A stretch of DNA of 64,000 nucleotides from the NCBI GenBank assembly GCA_017533565.1, contig JAFXHU010000026.1, positions 65,949 to 129,948 of the forward strand. The letters are read 5' to 3'. This document shows, piece after piece, positions 26,651-33,896 of the stretch. Each line of letters opens with the position of its first letter. Position 1 is the stretch's first letter. This DNA comes from Clostridia bacterium. Its GTDB lineage: Bacteria > Bacillota > Clostridia > Oscillospirales > CAG-272. The notes below the pieces were generated by a model. The model saw nothing but the letters and a program-made list of their open reading frames with translations. It was not told the DNA's origin and did no database searches. A program made the position numbers and the translations under genes.

Positions 26651-27005
26651 TTCCTTCGCTTAAATAATTTGCGAAGAGTATTCCGTTTTTCCCACTCGCG
26701 TAGGTTGGGTATTGGCTTGCCAATCATAGAGATGCTTGCATCTCTTACACGCCTTCGGGTCGAAGAACGAACACTCTCTGTTAAATTCCCGTTGTGAAAA
26801 GCGTTATGATGGTGAATTTATTTGAAAACGGCTTGCCGAAGGGCAAGCCGTTTTTATCGTTTTTTGTCTTTTCGTTTGGGTGTGGCTTTCGCTTTTGCTT
26901 GAAAAATGATTTTTGCAAAATAAAAAATAATGAAATCCCGTATTTGGGGTATAAATTTTAACAATTTTGTGCTACAATTAAATAAAAAGGAAAGGGAGGT
27001 GCTTT
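26651..27005. other. 355-bp gene-free stretch with several small hairpins
   Basis: After rhaA come small inverted repeats in a row: CTTCGC with GCGAAG, the palindrome TTGGCTTGCCAA (near 26712), AGAGATG with CATCTCT (26730-26747), then the terminator at 26828. The part from 26870 is AT-rich and includes TACAAT at 26973-26978 as a possible -10 box for the next gene, without a clear -35. The hairpin series could be an untranslated 3' region or a small RNA; nothing identifies it further. Confidence 0.4.
26828..26856 (+). terminator. Terminator downstream of rhaBA
   Basis: AACGGCTTGCC pairs with GGCAAGCCGTT across GAAG, followed by T5. Confidence 0.85.
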
Positions 27006-29108
27006 ATGGAAAAATGGGCAAGAAAAACGGTAGAGCTTGCCGCGGGGATATTCCTCACGGGTGAATACAATCCGTCGGTTATACCATACGCGCCGCAAAA
27101 AACCGTTCTTCCGAGTCGGGAAGAAAAGGACCTTCCGCGAAGCTATCCCGAAAGGACGGGCGTTACCTCGGGGCGAATACTTGCTTTGCTTGCCGCCCTG
27201 GAAAGGGAAAAGCGCGCGAATATTCACAACCTTTTGATTGCAAAGGACGGGGCTGTTATTTCCGAATGCTCGCACCCCGGCTTTGATACAAACGTGTGGC
27301 ATCTTGCACACTCGATGTCAAAGAGCATTACCGCGCTTGCCGTCGGTATGTTGGTTGACGACGGAAGGCTTTCGGTCGATATGCGAGTCTGCGACCTTCT
27401 CCCCGAATACCGCTTTTCGGACGAAAGGTTTGCCGATATTACCGTAAAAAATCTACTTAATATGACCTCGGGAGTGCGTTTTTCGGAGGTTGGGTCGGTC
27501 ACCTCTCAACGCTGGACGGAGGATTTCTTTGCCTCGTCGATGGCGTTTAATCCGGGTGAAAGATTTCATTACAACAGTATGAACTCCTATATTCTCGCTC
27601 GCATAGCTTCACGGATTTCGGGTGGCACGCTTTGTACGCTTCTTGAAAAAAGGCTTTTCGCTCCGCTTGGGATTAGGAGCTATTTTTGGGAGCTTGGACC
27701 CGAGGGCGTCGAAAAGGGCGGCTGGGGGCTTTATATGTCCTCCGAAAGCTGGTGCAAGGTTGGAATTATGATGCTTTCGGGCGGACTTTACAACGGGGTG
27801 CGCATACTTTCCTCGGATTGGATAAGCGAATGCACGTCCGAGCAGGTGCAAACTCCGACCACACTCGGAAATTACAATTACGGTTACCAAATGTGGGTTT
27901 CGCGCGACAGCGACGCCTTCCTCTTTAACGGTATGTTTGGGCAGGATATGTGGGTTTCTCCGCAAAACCGACTCGTGGTATGCGTTAACTCGGGAAACAA
28001 CGAGCTGTTTCAAAAGTCGCCGACCCTCTACGCTATTGAAACCTATCTTAACCGCGACCTTTCAAACGATTTGCAGGAGTCGCTCTTTGCGGGCGACCTT
28101 AACGACCTTCGTAAAAGGGAGGAGGAGTTTTTCGTATCCCGCCATTGGATAAGACCCTACCGCCCCGAGCTTAAGCGCGGACTTCGCCTGCACAAAAGGG
28201 AGCGCGCCGACCTGCCCGCCGAGTGGGAGGAGCTTGTCGGACGGTTTAACTTTGTGAAAAACAATCACGGCATACTTCCGCTTGTAATTCGCGCGATGCA
28301 AAACAACCTGAAAAACACGGTTGACGGCTTCGTGTTTGAAAGGGTAAACGGCTCGTTTTTCTTCACGGTCGTGGAGGCGGGCGTTTCCTATCCTATGGAA
28401 GTCGGATTTTCCGATTTTAAGGAAAGCGTTATCGACTATCACGGCGAAAAATACCTCGTGCGGGTTATGGGAGAGGCAATGGAGGACGAGGACCGTAATA
28501 TGCTCTATAAAATCGAGCTGCTTTTCCCCGAATTGCCAAGCCTGCGCACGGTAAAGCTGTCCTTTAACGAGGACGGCTCGCTGAAGGTGAGGATGTCGGA
28601 GATGCCGAATAACCGAATTGCCGACCTTTACGTTGCGGATATGCAAAAGAATAACCCGAAAATCGCATTTTTCTACGAGCTTATCAACAAAAGGCTTGGG
28701 AAAAATTACGTGGAAGCACGCCTTGACAACGCCTTTTCCCCCACGCTTATAGGCGCGAGGGTCGGTGCGGTGAATTACACCGCGATAATGGATAGCGAGA
28801 GGGAAAAGCTCCGCGCGGGCGAAAAAACGGTAAAAATAATCAACACGGTTATAGAGAAATTCTTCCACGACGAGGACGAAATGAACGAGGAGGACCGCGC
28901 GGGCTTCCGTACCTTCATAGTGGATATTATGGATAGAATAAAGCAAAAGCTTCCCGCAAAGCCAAAGCGCACCGTGGGGGGCAAGGCCGCGGTCGAGGTG
29001 GAGGAAGCCCTTCTTCTTACCGATGGCGAAGGGGGCGGCGCACCCGTATCGGAGTGCGAGGGTGCGAGCGAAATCACACCCGATACCGACGGCGGCGAAA
29101 ACGGATAA
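27006..29108 (+). CDS. Serine hydrolase (class C beta-lactamase/PF00144 fold) with C-terminal extension
   Basis: A 700-residue protein. The catalytic module spans about residues 55-350: the Ser-x-x-Lys nucleophile motif is HSMSKSIT, the Tyr-x-Asn-like motif is FHYNSMNSYILARIA, and FNGMFGQDMWVSPQ occupies the place of the third (KTG/HxG) motif. Residues about 370-560 form a second domain of beta character seen in long members of the family (SFFFTVVEAGVSYPMEVGFS and similar). The last ~100 residues are charged. There is no signal peptide, so it is probably cytoplasmic; an esterase or peptidase role is likelier than antibiotic resistance. AAGGGAGG precedes the ATG. Confidence 0.8.
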   Translation: MEKWARKTVELAAGIFLTGEYNPSVIPYAPQKTVLPSREEKDLPRSYPERTGVTSGRILALLAALEREKRANIHNLLIAKDGAVISECSHPGFDTNVWHLAHSMSKSITALAVGMLVDDGRLSVDMRVCDLLPEYRFSDERFADITVKNLLNMTSGVRFSEVGSVTSQRWTEDFFASSMAFNPGERFHYNSMNSYILARIASRISGGTLCTLLEKRLFAPLGIRSYFWELGPEGVEKGGWGLYMSSESWCKVGIMMLSGGLYNGVRILSSDWISECTSEQVQTPTTLGNYNYGYQMWVSRDSDAFLFNGMFGQDMWVSPQNRLVVCVNSGNNELFQKSPTLYAIETYLNRDLSNDLQESLFAGDLNDLRKREEEFFVSRHWIRPYRPELKRGLRLHKRERADLPAEWEELVGRFNFVKNNHGILPLVIRAMQNNLKNTVDGFVFERVNGSFFFTVVEAGVSYPMEVGFSDFKESVIDYHGEKYLVRVMGEAMEDEDRNMLYKIELLFPELPSLRTVKLSFNEDGSLKVRMSEMPNNRIADLYVADMQKNNPKIAFFYELINKRLGKNYVEARLDNAFSPTLIGARVGAVNYTAIMDSEREKLRAGEKTVKIINTVIEKFFHDEDEMNEEDRAGFRTFIVDIMDRIKQKLPAKPKRTVGGKAAVEVEEALLLTDGEGGGAPVSECEGASEITPDTDGGENG

Positions 29109-29172
29109 TCCCCGCCCCGTGTCAAAAAAACGGATAAACCTAATGCAAACAATTGATTACATTGGAGGACGT

Positions 29173-29694
29173 ATGAATTTTAGTGAGCTTGTCAACAGCC
29201 GACAATCCTGCCGCAAATATCACCCAACCCCCGTCGAAAGGGAAAAGCTTGACGCTGTAATGGCGGCGGCACGCCTTGCTCCCTCCGCCTGCAACGGACA
29301 GCCGTACCGCATTACCCTTTGCCAAGGGGATGCGGCGAAAAGGGTCGCGCGGGCGTGTATGGGTATGGGAATGAACAAATTTGCCGCCGACGCTCCCGTG
29401 CTTATCGTTATTTCGGAGGAGGCATACGTGCCCTCCGCGGCGTTTGGTGCAAAGGTAAAGAAAAACGATTACCGTTCTATCGACATCGGACTTCTTGCCG
29501 CACATATTACCTTTATGGCGGCGGAGCTTGGACTCGGCACCTGTATGCTCGGCTGGTTTGACGATGCCGCCGTGCGAGAGGTTACGGGTTCGAATATGCC
29601 TACCCGCCTCGTCATAACGCTCGGCTATCCCGCCGACGCGCAACGCACAAAAAAGCGAAAGGATATCTCGGAGCTTGTTACCGAGGTGGAGTAA
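29173..29694 (+). CDS. Nitroreductase-family FMN oxidoreductase
   Basis: A 173-residue FMN-binding protein. Family features are FSELVNSRQSCRKYHPTPVE with the FMN-phosphate-binding SRQSCRKY, ARLAPSACNGQPYRI, the helix segment DIGLLAAHITFMAAELGLGT then CMLGWF, and LVITLGYPAD near the end. It would reduce nitro-aromatics, quinones or related substrates using NAD(P)H; the physiological substrate is unknown. GGAGG at 29163-29167 fixes the ATG at 29173. It lies 64 bp behind the serine hydrolase. Confidence 0.9.
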   Translation: MNFSELVNSRQSCRKYHPTPVEREKLDAVMAAARLAPSACNGQPYRITLCQGDAAKRVARACMGMGMNKFAADAPVLIVISEEAYVPSAAFGAKVKKNDYRSIDIGLLAAHITFMAAELGLGTCMLGWFDDAAVREVTGSNMPTRLVITLGYPADAQRTKKRKDISELVTEVE

Positions 29695-29756
29695 AGCCGC
29701 TTGGCGAGAGCTATACCTCGCCGAAGTGAAGCCGTGCGAAAAGCCGCAAAATATAA

Positions 29757-29790
29757 AAAGCCGACGCGAATTTAAACGCGTCGGCTTTCT
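29757..29790. terminator. Bidirectional terminator between nitroreductase and udk
   Basis: AAAGCCGACGCG pairs with CGCGTCGGCTTT across an 8-base loop; there are A-rich and T-rich flanks on both sides. Confidence 0.85.
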
Positions 29791-29824
29791 CTTCGGTTTA
29801 TTTTAAATTATCCTTGGCGGAGTT

Positions 29825-30448
29825 TTAAATCCCGAGCTGCCTGTTTATTCTCGTCATTATCATATCGAGGACTACGGGGTTGGAGCCGCCGCCCGGGACG
29901 ATGAAGTCCGCGTATCTTTTGTACGGCTCAACGAAGGCGTCGTGCATAGGCTTTACGGTGGTGAGATATTGCCGTATAACCGATTCAAGCGTTCTTCCGC
30001 GCTCCTTCGTATCTCTTATAATCCTGCGTAAAATGCGCTCGTCCGCATCGGTATCGACGAAAATTTTGAGGTCCATCATATCGCGAAGCTCCTTATCGTG
30101 GAAAAGGAGAATACCCTCCAGCACTATGACGCTTTTCGGCTCTACGCGCACGGTCCTGTCCGAGCGGTTATGAACGGTATAATCGTAAAGCGGCACCTCC
30201 ACTGCGCGCCCGTCCGAAAGCGCGCTCAAATGCTCGCGCAAAAGCTCGGTTTCAAATGCGTCGGGGTGGTCGTAGTTTGTCGTGCATCTTTGCTCGTAGG
30301 TTTTTTCGTCCTGTCTGCGGTAGTAGTTATCGTGTGCGATAATTGCCACCCTGTCGCCAAAGGCATCGCGTATATGCTCGGCAAGCGTGGTTTTTCCGCT
30401 TCCCGTGCCTCCCGCAATACCGATAATCATAACGCTTCCGTTTTTCAT
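29825..30448 (-). CDS. udk: Uridine kinase
   Basis: A 207-residue cytoplasmic pyrimidine-salvage enzyme that phosphorylates uridine and cytidine. Walker A is GIAGGTGSGKTTLAEHI. AHDNYYRRQDEKTYEQR, NYDHPDAFETELL, PLYDYTVHNRSDRTVRVEP, VIVLEGILLFHD and IRRIIRD-type RRIIRDTKERGR are all canonical. I start at the ATG at 30448 (MKNGSVMIIG), giving the usual length; a longer frame upstream is basic and unlike the family. A G-rich GGGGGGC sits upstream as a ribosome binding site. Monocistronic. Confidence 0.95.
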   Translation of the reverse strand: MKNGSVMIIGIAGGTGSGKTTLAEHIRDAFGDRVAIIAHDNYYRRQDEKTYEQRCTTNYDHPDAFETELLREHLSALSDGRAVEVPLYDYTVHNRSDRTVRVEPKSVIVLEGILLFHDKELRDMMDLKIFVDTDADERILRRIIRDTKERGRTLESVIRQYLTTVKPMHDAFVEPYKRYADFIVPGGGSNPVVLDMIMTRINRQLGI

Positions 30449-30585
30449 AGCCGCCCCCCGTGATGCTCTGCTTCGGCGCTTTGCCGTTTTCCATTTAATT
30501 ATACAACGCCCGCGTGAAAATGTCAACCGATGCGACAATATGAAAAAACTAAATCGGCACCGGCGAATTTAGAGGCGTTGTCTGC

Positions 30586-30618
30586 CAAAAGCGGCTACCC
30601 GAGGGGGTAGCCGTTTTC
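30586..30618 (-). terminator. Terminator of the 30634 lipoprotein gene
   Basis: Minus strand CGGCTACCC pairs with GGGTAGCCG across CCTC, followed by CTTTT, 15 to 45 bases after the stop codon. Confidence 0.75.
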
Positions 30619-30633
30619 GCTTCGTTAGGTTAA

Positions 30634-32799
30634 TCAGTTGGAATCAAAGTTAAGAGTGTTATAGGTCTTCGTGCCGTCCTCGTGAACAACCGCGAGAACG
30701 CAGCAAGCCCAGAAGCCCTTGCTGTTCCAGTTACAAGCGGCGATTTCAACCGTGATTACCTGACCGTTATACTGCTGAAGGAAGGAGTACTGTCCCGCGC
30801 CGCTGGAGTAAAGGTTTACGTTAATCGAACCGTCAAGGCTCTGAAGCTTTACGTTGTTACCCGAAATGAATACCTTTGCTTCGAGAATAAATGCGGTGGT
30901 GGAGTAGTCGACCGTCTTGTCGAGCGAGTAGAACTGCTCAATGGTTACGTCGGTTACAAAGCTTTCGGTCGAATAGGTGTGAGAGCCATAGTTGTTTGCG
31001 AGGATTACGGCATCCTTGATATGTGTCTGACCGTGGCACTCGTAGGGGTTGCCCGCGTCGTCGGTCTTTACTCTTCTTACCTTCGTGCCGGTGAGGATAA
31101 CCTCCTGACCAAGCTCGACGGTTGACATAACGTCGGTAGTGGTGGTAACCGCGATAAACGTAGAGCCGTCAAAGAGATAGAAGCCGGTCTGGTTAACGAG
31201 CGAAGGACCAACGATACCCTTTACGGTAACAACGGTATCGTTTGCGGAGTTAATGACGTCTTGAACGGTGATGTAATCAAAGCTTTGCGGCTCTTTGTAT
31301 TCAAGAGTGATTTCTTCGGATTTTTCAACGCCGTCGTAGGTGGCGGTCACGGTAACAGTTGCCGTACCGTAGTCAACGAGAGTCATTGCGATTCCGTTGT
31401 CAACCGCGGTGAACTTAACAACGCCTTCGTTGTCGGAGGTGTAGCTTACGCTGACTCCCTCGAAACCGAGAAGCGCGGAGGAAACGGTGTTGATAAGCAC
31501 AAGCTCAGGGTCGGAGGTGTAGCTTGCGGCAAACTGACCGAGAGCGTGATAGGTAAGTGCGTAAGCGGGAATATCGTTCTTTGCAATGGTGTAGCTGTCG
31601 TCGGAAACGCTTACGGGAAGGAATCTCCAGTTGCAGCCGGAGGCGGTGGACTTTGCATTAAGGGCGGTAAGATAAACGGTGCAAATTTTGCCGTCGAACT
31701 CGTCGAGCCATGCAAAGTCGGAGCCGTTGCACTGCGTGTACGTGTACGTGCCGGTTGTTCCATCGATGTCAAAGATGTAGTAGTTTACAAATCCGCCGGA
31801 TTCGGGAATTACCTTTTTGATAAGGGCGGTAACCTTAAAGAGCTGTGAGGTAACGTTTTCGGTTACGGGCGTATCCATAATAGCCTTTACCGTGGTTTCT
31901 TCAACGGAGGTCTTGTCAAACTCGTGATTGCCCTTGTCGTTTTCAAGGAGAGTAGCATCGGAAAGCTGGTTACAGCCTTCGTAGCCGTACTTTTGGGCAT
32001 TGGTCTTTTCGCTGTCAAGAATCCAGTAGTCCTTTACGCCGGCAACCTTTACCTTGTTACCCTTTGTAACGGCGCCCGCAACGTCGGCACCGTAAACGTA
32101 AATAGAGCCGGTTGCATCGGTGATAATTGCGCCGACGGGAACTTTACCGGTTGCATAGGTAATCGCCGAAACGACACCTTCTATAATAACAAGCTCGTCC
32201 TTTTCCGCAGCTCTGGCGCTTGAAACCGTCATTTCGGTATAGTCGGAGATGTCAGCCTCGTTGTGAACAAAGCCGACAAGGCGTGCGTTCTTTACTTCCT
32301 TCGTGCCATTGTAGTTTTGAAGAATGCAGGCAAGAACGACTGTATCGCCCCTTTTCGGCTGGTTTTCGAGATCTGAAAATGACTTTACGCCGTCAAAGTC
32401 GTAAGTGCCGTAAACGTAAATTTCTCCGCTTTCGTCCTCGACGTACATTTCACCGTAGGCAACGTTGGAAACGGTCTTTACGGTTGCGCGCACGTAGTAT
32501 CTTTCCTCGGTGATGTTGCCCGCCTCGCCGCAAAGCTCAAGGGCGTCCGCAACTGTGATGGTTTCGTAAGTGCCGCCGCAAACGTCGCACGTGCCATCGA
32601 GGGTGGTGTCCTTGTGCGTTTCGCATACTGCGGGCATCGGATTTTGGCAAAAATCGCAATTGCCGTCCTCGTTAAGGTCGATATGCTCGTCACAGGTGAC
32701 GGGGGTGTTGGTGTCGCCGTTGTCCTGCCTGCACGCCACGAAGGACGGAAGGGCAAGAGCAAAGACGAGAAGGAGAATAAGGAGCTTTGTCTTTTTCAT
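30634..32799 (-). CDS. Large lipoprotein with CxxC modules, OB-fold repeats and an Ig-like domain
   Basis: A 721-residue predicted cell-surface lipoprotein. The signal peptide ends at FVAC (Cys23). Two short modules follow, DLNEDGNCDFC and DTTLDGTCDVC, each pairing a D-x-x-x-DG stretch with CxxC, like those of the 1089-2537 nuclease. Then come repeated domains of OB-fold type in which a strand pair ends in YGEMYVEDESGEIYVYGTYD or GAIITDATGSIYVYGADV. A bacterial Ig-like segment lies near 455-505 (VSYTSDNEGVVKFTAVDNG, then VTVTATYDGVEKSEEI), and another OB-like repeat follows (FYLFDGSTFIAVTTTTDV). Such OB repeats occur in YhcR-type surface nucleases, but I see no nuclease motif. It has its own promoter and terminator. 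Role unknown, probably extracellular binding. Confidence 0.78.
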   Translation of the reverse strand: MKKTKLLILLLVFALALPSFVACRQDNGDTNTPVTCDEHIDLNEDGNCDFCQNPMPAVCETHKDTTLDGTCDVCGGTYETITVADALELCGEAGNITEERYYVRATVKTVSNVAYGEMYVEDESGEIYVYGTYDFDGVKSFSDLENQPKRGDTVVLACILQNYNGTKEVKNARLVGFVHNEADISDYTEMTVSSARAAEKDELVIIEGVVSAITYATGKVPVGAIITDATGSIYVYGADVAGAVTKGNKVKVAGVKDYWILDSEKTNAQKYGYEGCNQLSDATLLENDKGNHEFDKTSVEETTVKAIMDTPVTENVTSQLFKVTALIKKVIPESGGFVNYYIFDIDGTTGTYTYTQCNGSDFAWLDEFDGKICTVYLTALNAKSTASGCNWRFLPVSVSDDSYTIAKNDIPAYALTYHALGQFAASYTSDPELVLINTVSSALLGFEGVSVSYTSDNEGVVKFTAVDNGIAMTLVDYGTATVTVTATYDGVEKSEEITLEYKEPQSFDYITVQDVINSANDTVVTVKGIVGPSLVNQTGFYLFDGSTFIAVTTTTDVMSTVELGQEVILTGTKVRRVKTDDAGNPYECHGQTHIKDAVILANNYGSHTYSTESFVTDVTIEQFYSLDKTVDYSTTAFILEAKVFISGNNVKLQSLDGSINVNLYSSGAGQYSFLQQYNGQVITVEIAACNWNSKGFWACCVLAVVHEDGTKTYNTLNFDSN

Positions 32800-32835
32800 T
32801 GCGTACCTCTCTTAAAATATTTAATTGACGGCTTT

Positions 32836-32864
32836 ATTTTACAACTTTTGCGTGTATAAGTCAA
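32836..32864 (-). promoter_or_regulatory. Promoter for the large lipoprotein
   Basis: Minus strand TTGACT, 17 bases, TAAAAT (32841-32836), about 37 bases before the ATG. Confidence 0.72.
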
Positions 32865-32965
32865 TAACCGACGCCATATTTTTCGGATTCGGAAACAAAA
32901 TTGTCCCTTTTGCTCAAAAAAATAATTTATATTTGTTTTTAATGTATAAATTAAATAAATCTGTA

Positions 32966-32994
32966 TTGACACCGCCCCGAAAAAGGTGTAAAAT
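32966..32994 (+). promoter_or_regulatory. Promoter of the VWA-PP2C-kinase cluster
   Basis: A perfect TTGACA, 17 bases, TAAAAT at 32989-32994, divergent from the lipoprotein promoter. It is the only strong promoter I see ahead of the 33.1-41 kb gene series. The 304-bp region 32800-33103 holds only these two promoters and AT-rich DNA. Confidence 0.75.
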
Positions 32995-33103
32995 GTAAAT
33001 AATTCGGGGAATATTTGCCGAGGCTTGCGAAAAAATCGGCGGCGCGGCATTATATAACCGTATGGCAGCAAAAATAAAAATTATATATTCAGGAGGAAAC
33101 AAA

Positions 33104-33784
33104 ATGCCAATCGTAGTAAATCAGGGAATGGATTACAATGTTGATATAGTAATGTGTATCGACGCAACGGGCAGTATGCACGCTATCATCGACGAGGTAA
33201 AGGCTAACGCACTTTCCCTTTATCAGAAATTCGTAGAGGAGATGGATTCTCACTCCAAGAGCGTACAGCAGCTCCGTATCAAGGTTATCGCATTCAGAGA
33301 TTTCGGCGTAGATTCCGAGCCTCTCGTAGAGTCCAAGTTCTTCGTGCTTAACGAGGAGGGCGAGGCAGAGGCGTTCTATGATTTCGTTGATAAAATCGAG
33401 GCATCGGGCGGCGGCGACCTTCCCGAAAGCTCGCTTGAGGCTCTTGCCGTTGCTATGAAGTCGGAGTGGGTTACCACCGGCTCTATCAGACGTCACGTTA
33501 TTATGATGTTTACCGACGCTACCGCGCTTCCCCTTGGCGAGAAGGCAGGATGCCCCGGTTATCCCGAGGGAATGCCCGCCGACCTTGCAGAGCTTCACGA
33601 CTGGTGGGAGGGCCAGGAGATGGAAAAGAGAGCAAAGAGACTTCTTATCTTCGCTCCCGATATGGAGCCTTGGAACAACATGGTTGACTGGACCAACACC
33701 TTCCACACCGCTTCGCAGGCGGGTGCGGGCTGCAGCGATGCTGATATGGGCGTTTGCATCACCCTTCTTGTAAACTCTATCTAA
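33104..33784 (+). CDS. VWA-domain protein (TerY-like), intact MIDAS
   Basis: A 226-residue protein consisting almost entirely of a von Willebrand factor A domain. The metal-ion-dependent adhesion site is complete: DATGS at residues 20-24, IAFRDFGVDSEPL downstream, SGGGDLPESSLEAL and MMFTDATALPLG. There is no signal peptide, so it is cytoplasmic. AGGAGG lies 7 bases before the ATG at 33104; an in-frame ATG 14 codons earlier has no ribosome binding site. Codon use is strongly biased, suggesting high expression relative to the genes behind it. It leads a series with a PP2C phosphatase and a Ser/Thr kinase, the content of a TerY-P triad. In such triads the VWA protein is thought to act as a scaffold; that role here is inferred. 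Confidence 0.88.
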   Translation: MPIVVNQGMDYNVDIVMCIDATGSMHAIIDEVKANALSLYQKFVEEMDSHSKSVQQLRIKVIAFRDFGVDSEPLVESKFFVLNEEGEAEAFYDFVDKIEASGGGDLPESSLEALAVAMKSEWVTTGSIRRHVIMMFTDATALPLGEKAGCPGYPEGMPADLAELHDWWEGQEMEKRAKRLLIFAPDMEPWNNMVDWTNTFHTASQAGAGCSDADMGVCITLLVNSI

Positions 33785-33795
33785 ACAACTTGCGG

Positions 33796-33820
33796 GGCGG
33801 GTCGCGTAATGCGGCTCGCC
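33796..33820 (+). other. Intercistronic hairpin between VWA and PP2C genes
   Basis: GGCGGGTCGC pairs with GCGGCTCGCC (two G-T pairs) across GTAAT. No T tract follows, so it is likelier an mRNA-stabilising 3' structure or an attenuator than a full terminator. Confidence 0.5.
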
Positions 33821-33896
33821 TCGTGTAAAATGCGCGGAGGTGTACCCCGTTTTCTAAATACATCGCGTGCTATTCGCGAATTTAACGGAGATTGTT

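Noticed and set aside
27006..29108. Antibiotic-resistance beta-lactamase
   Set aside because: The fold is class C-like, but there is no signal peptide, the third motif is atypical and long C-terminal domains are present, so a housekeeping esterase/peptidase role is likelier.
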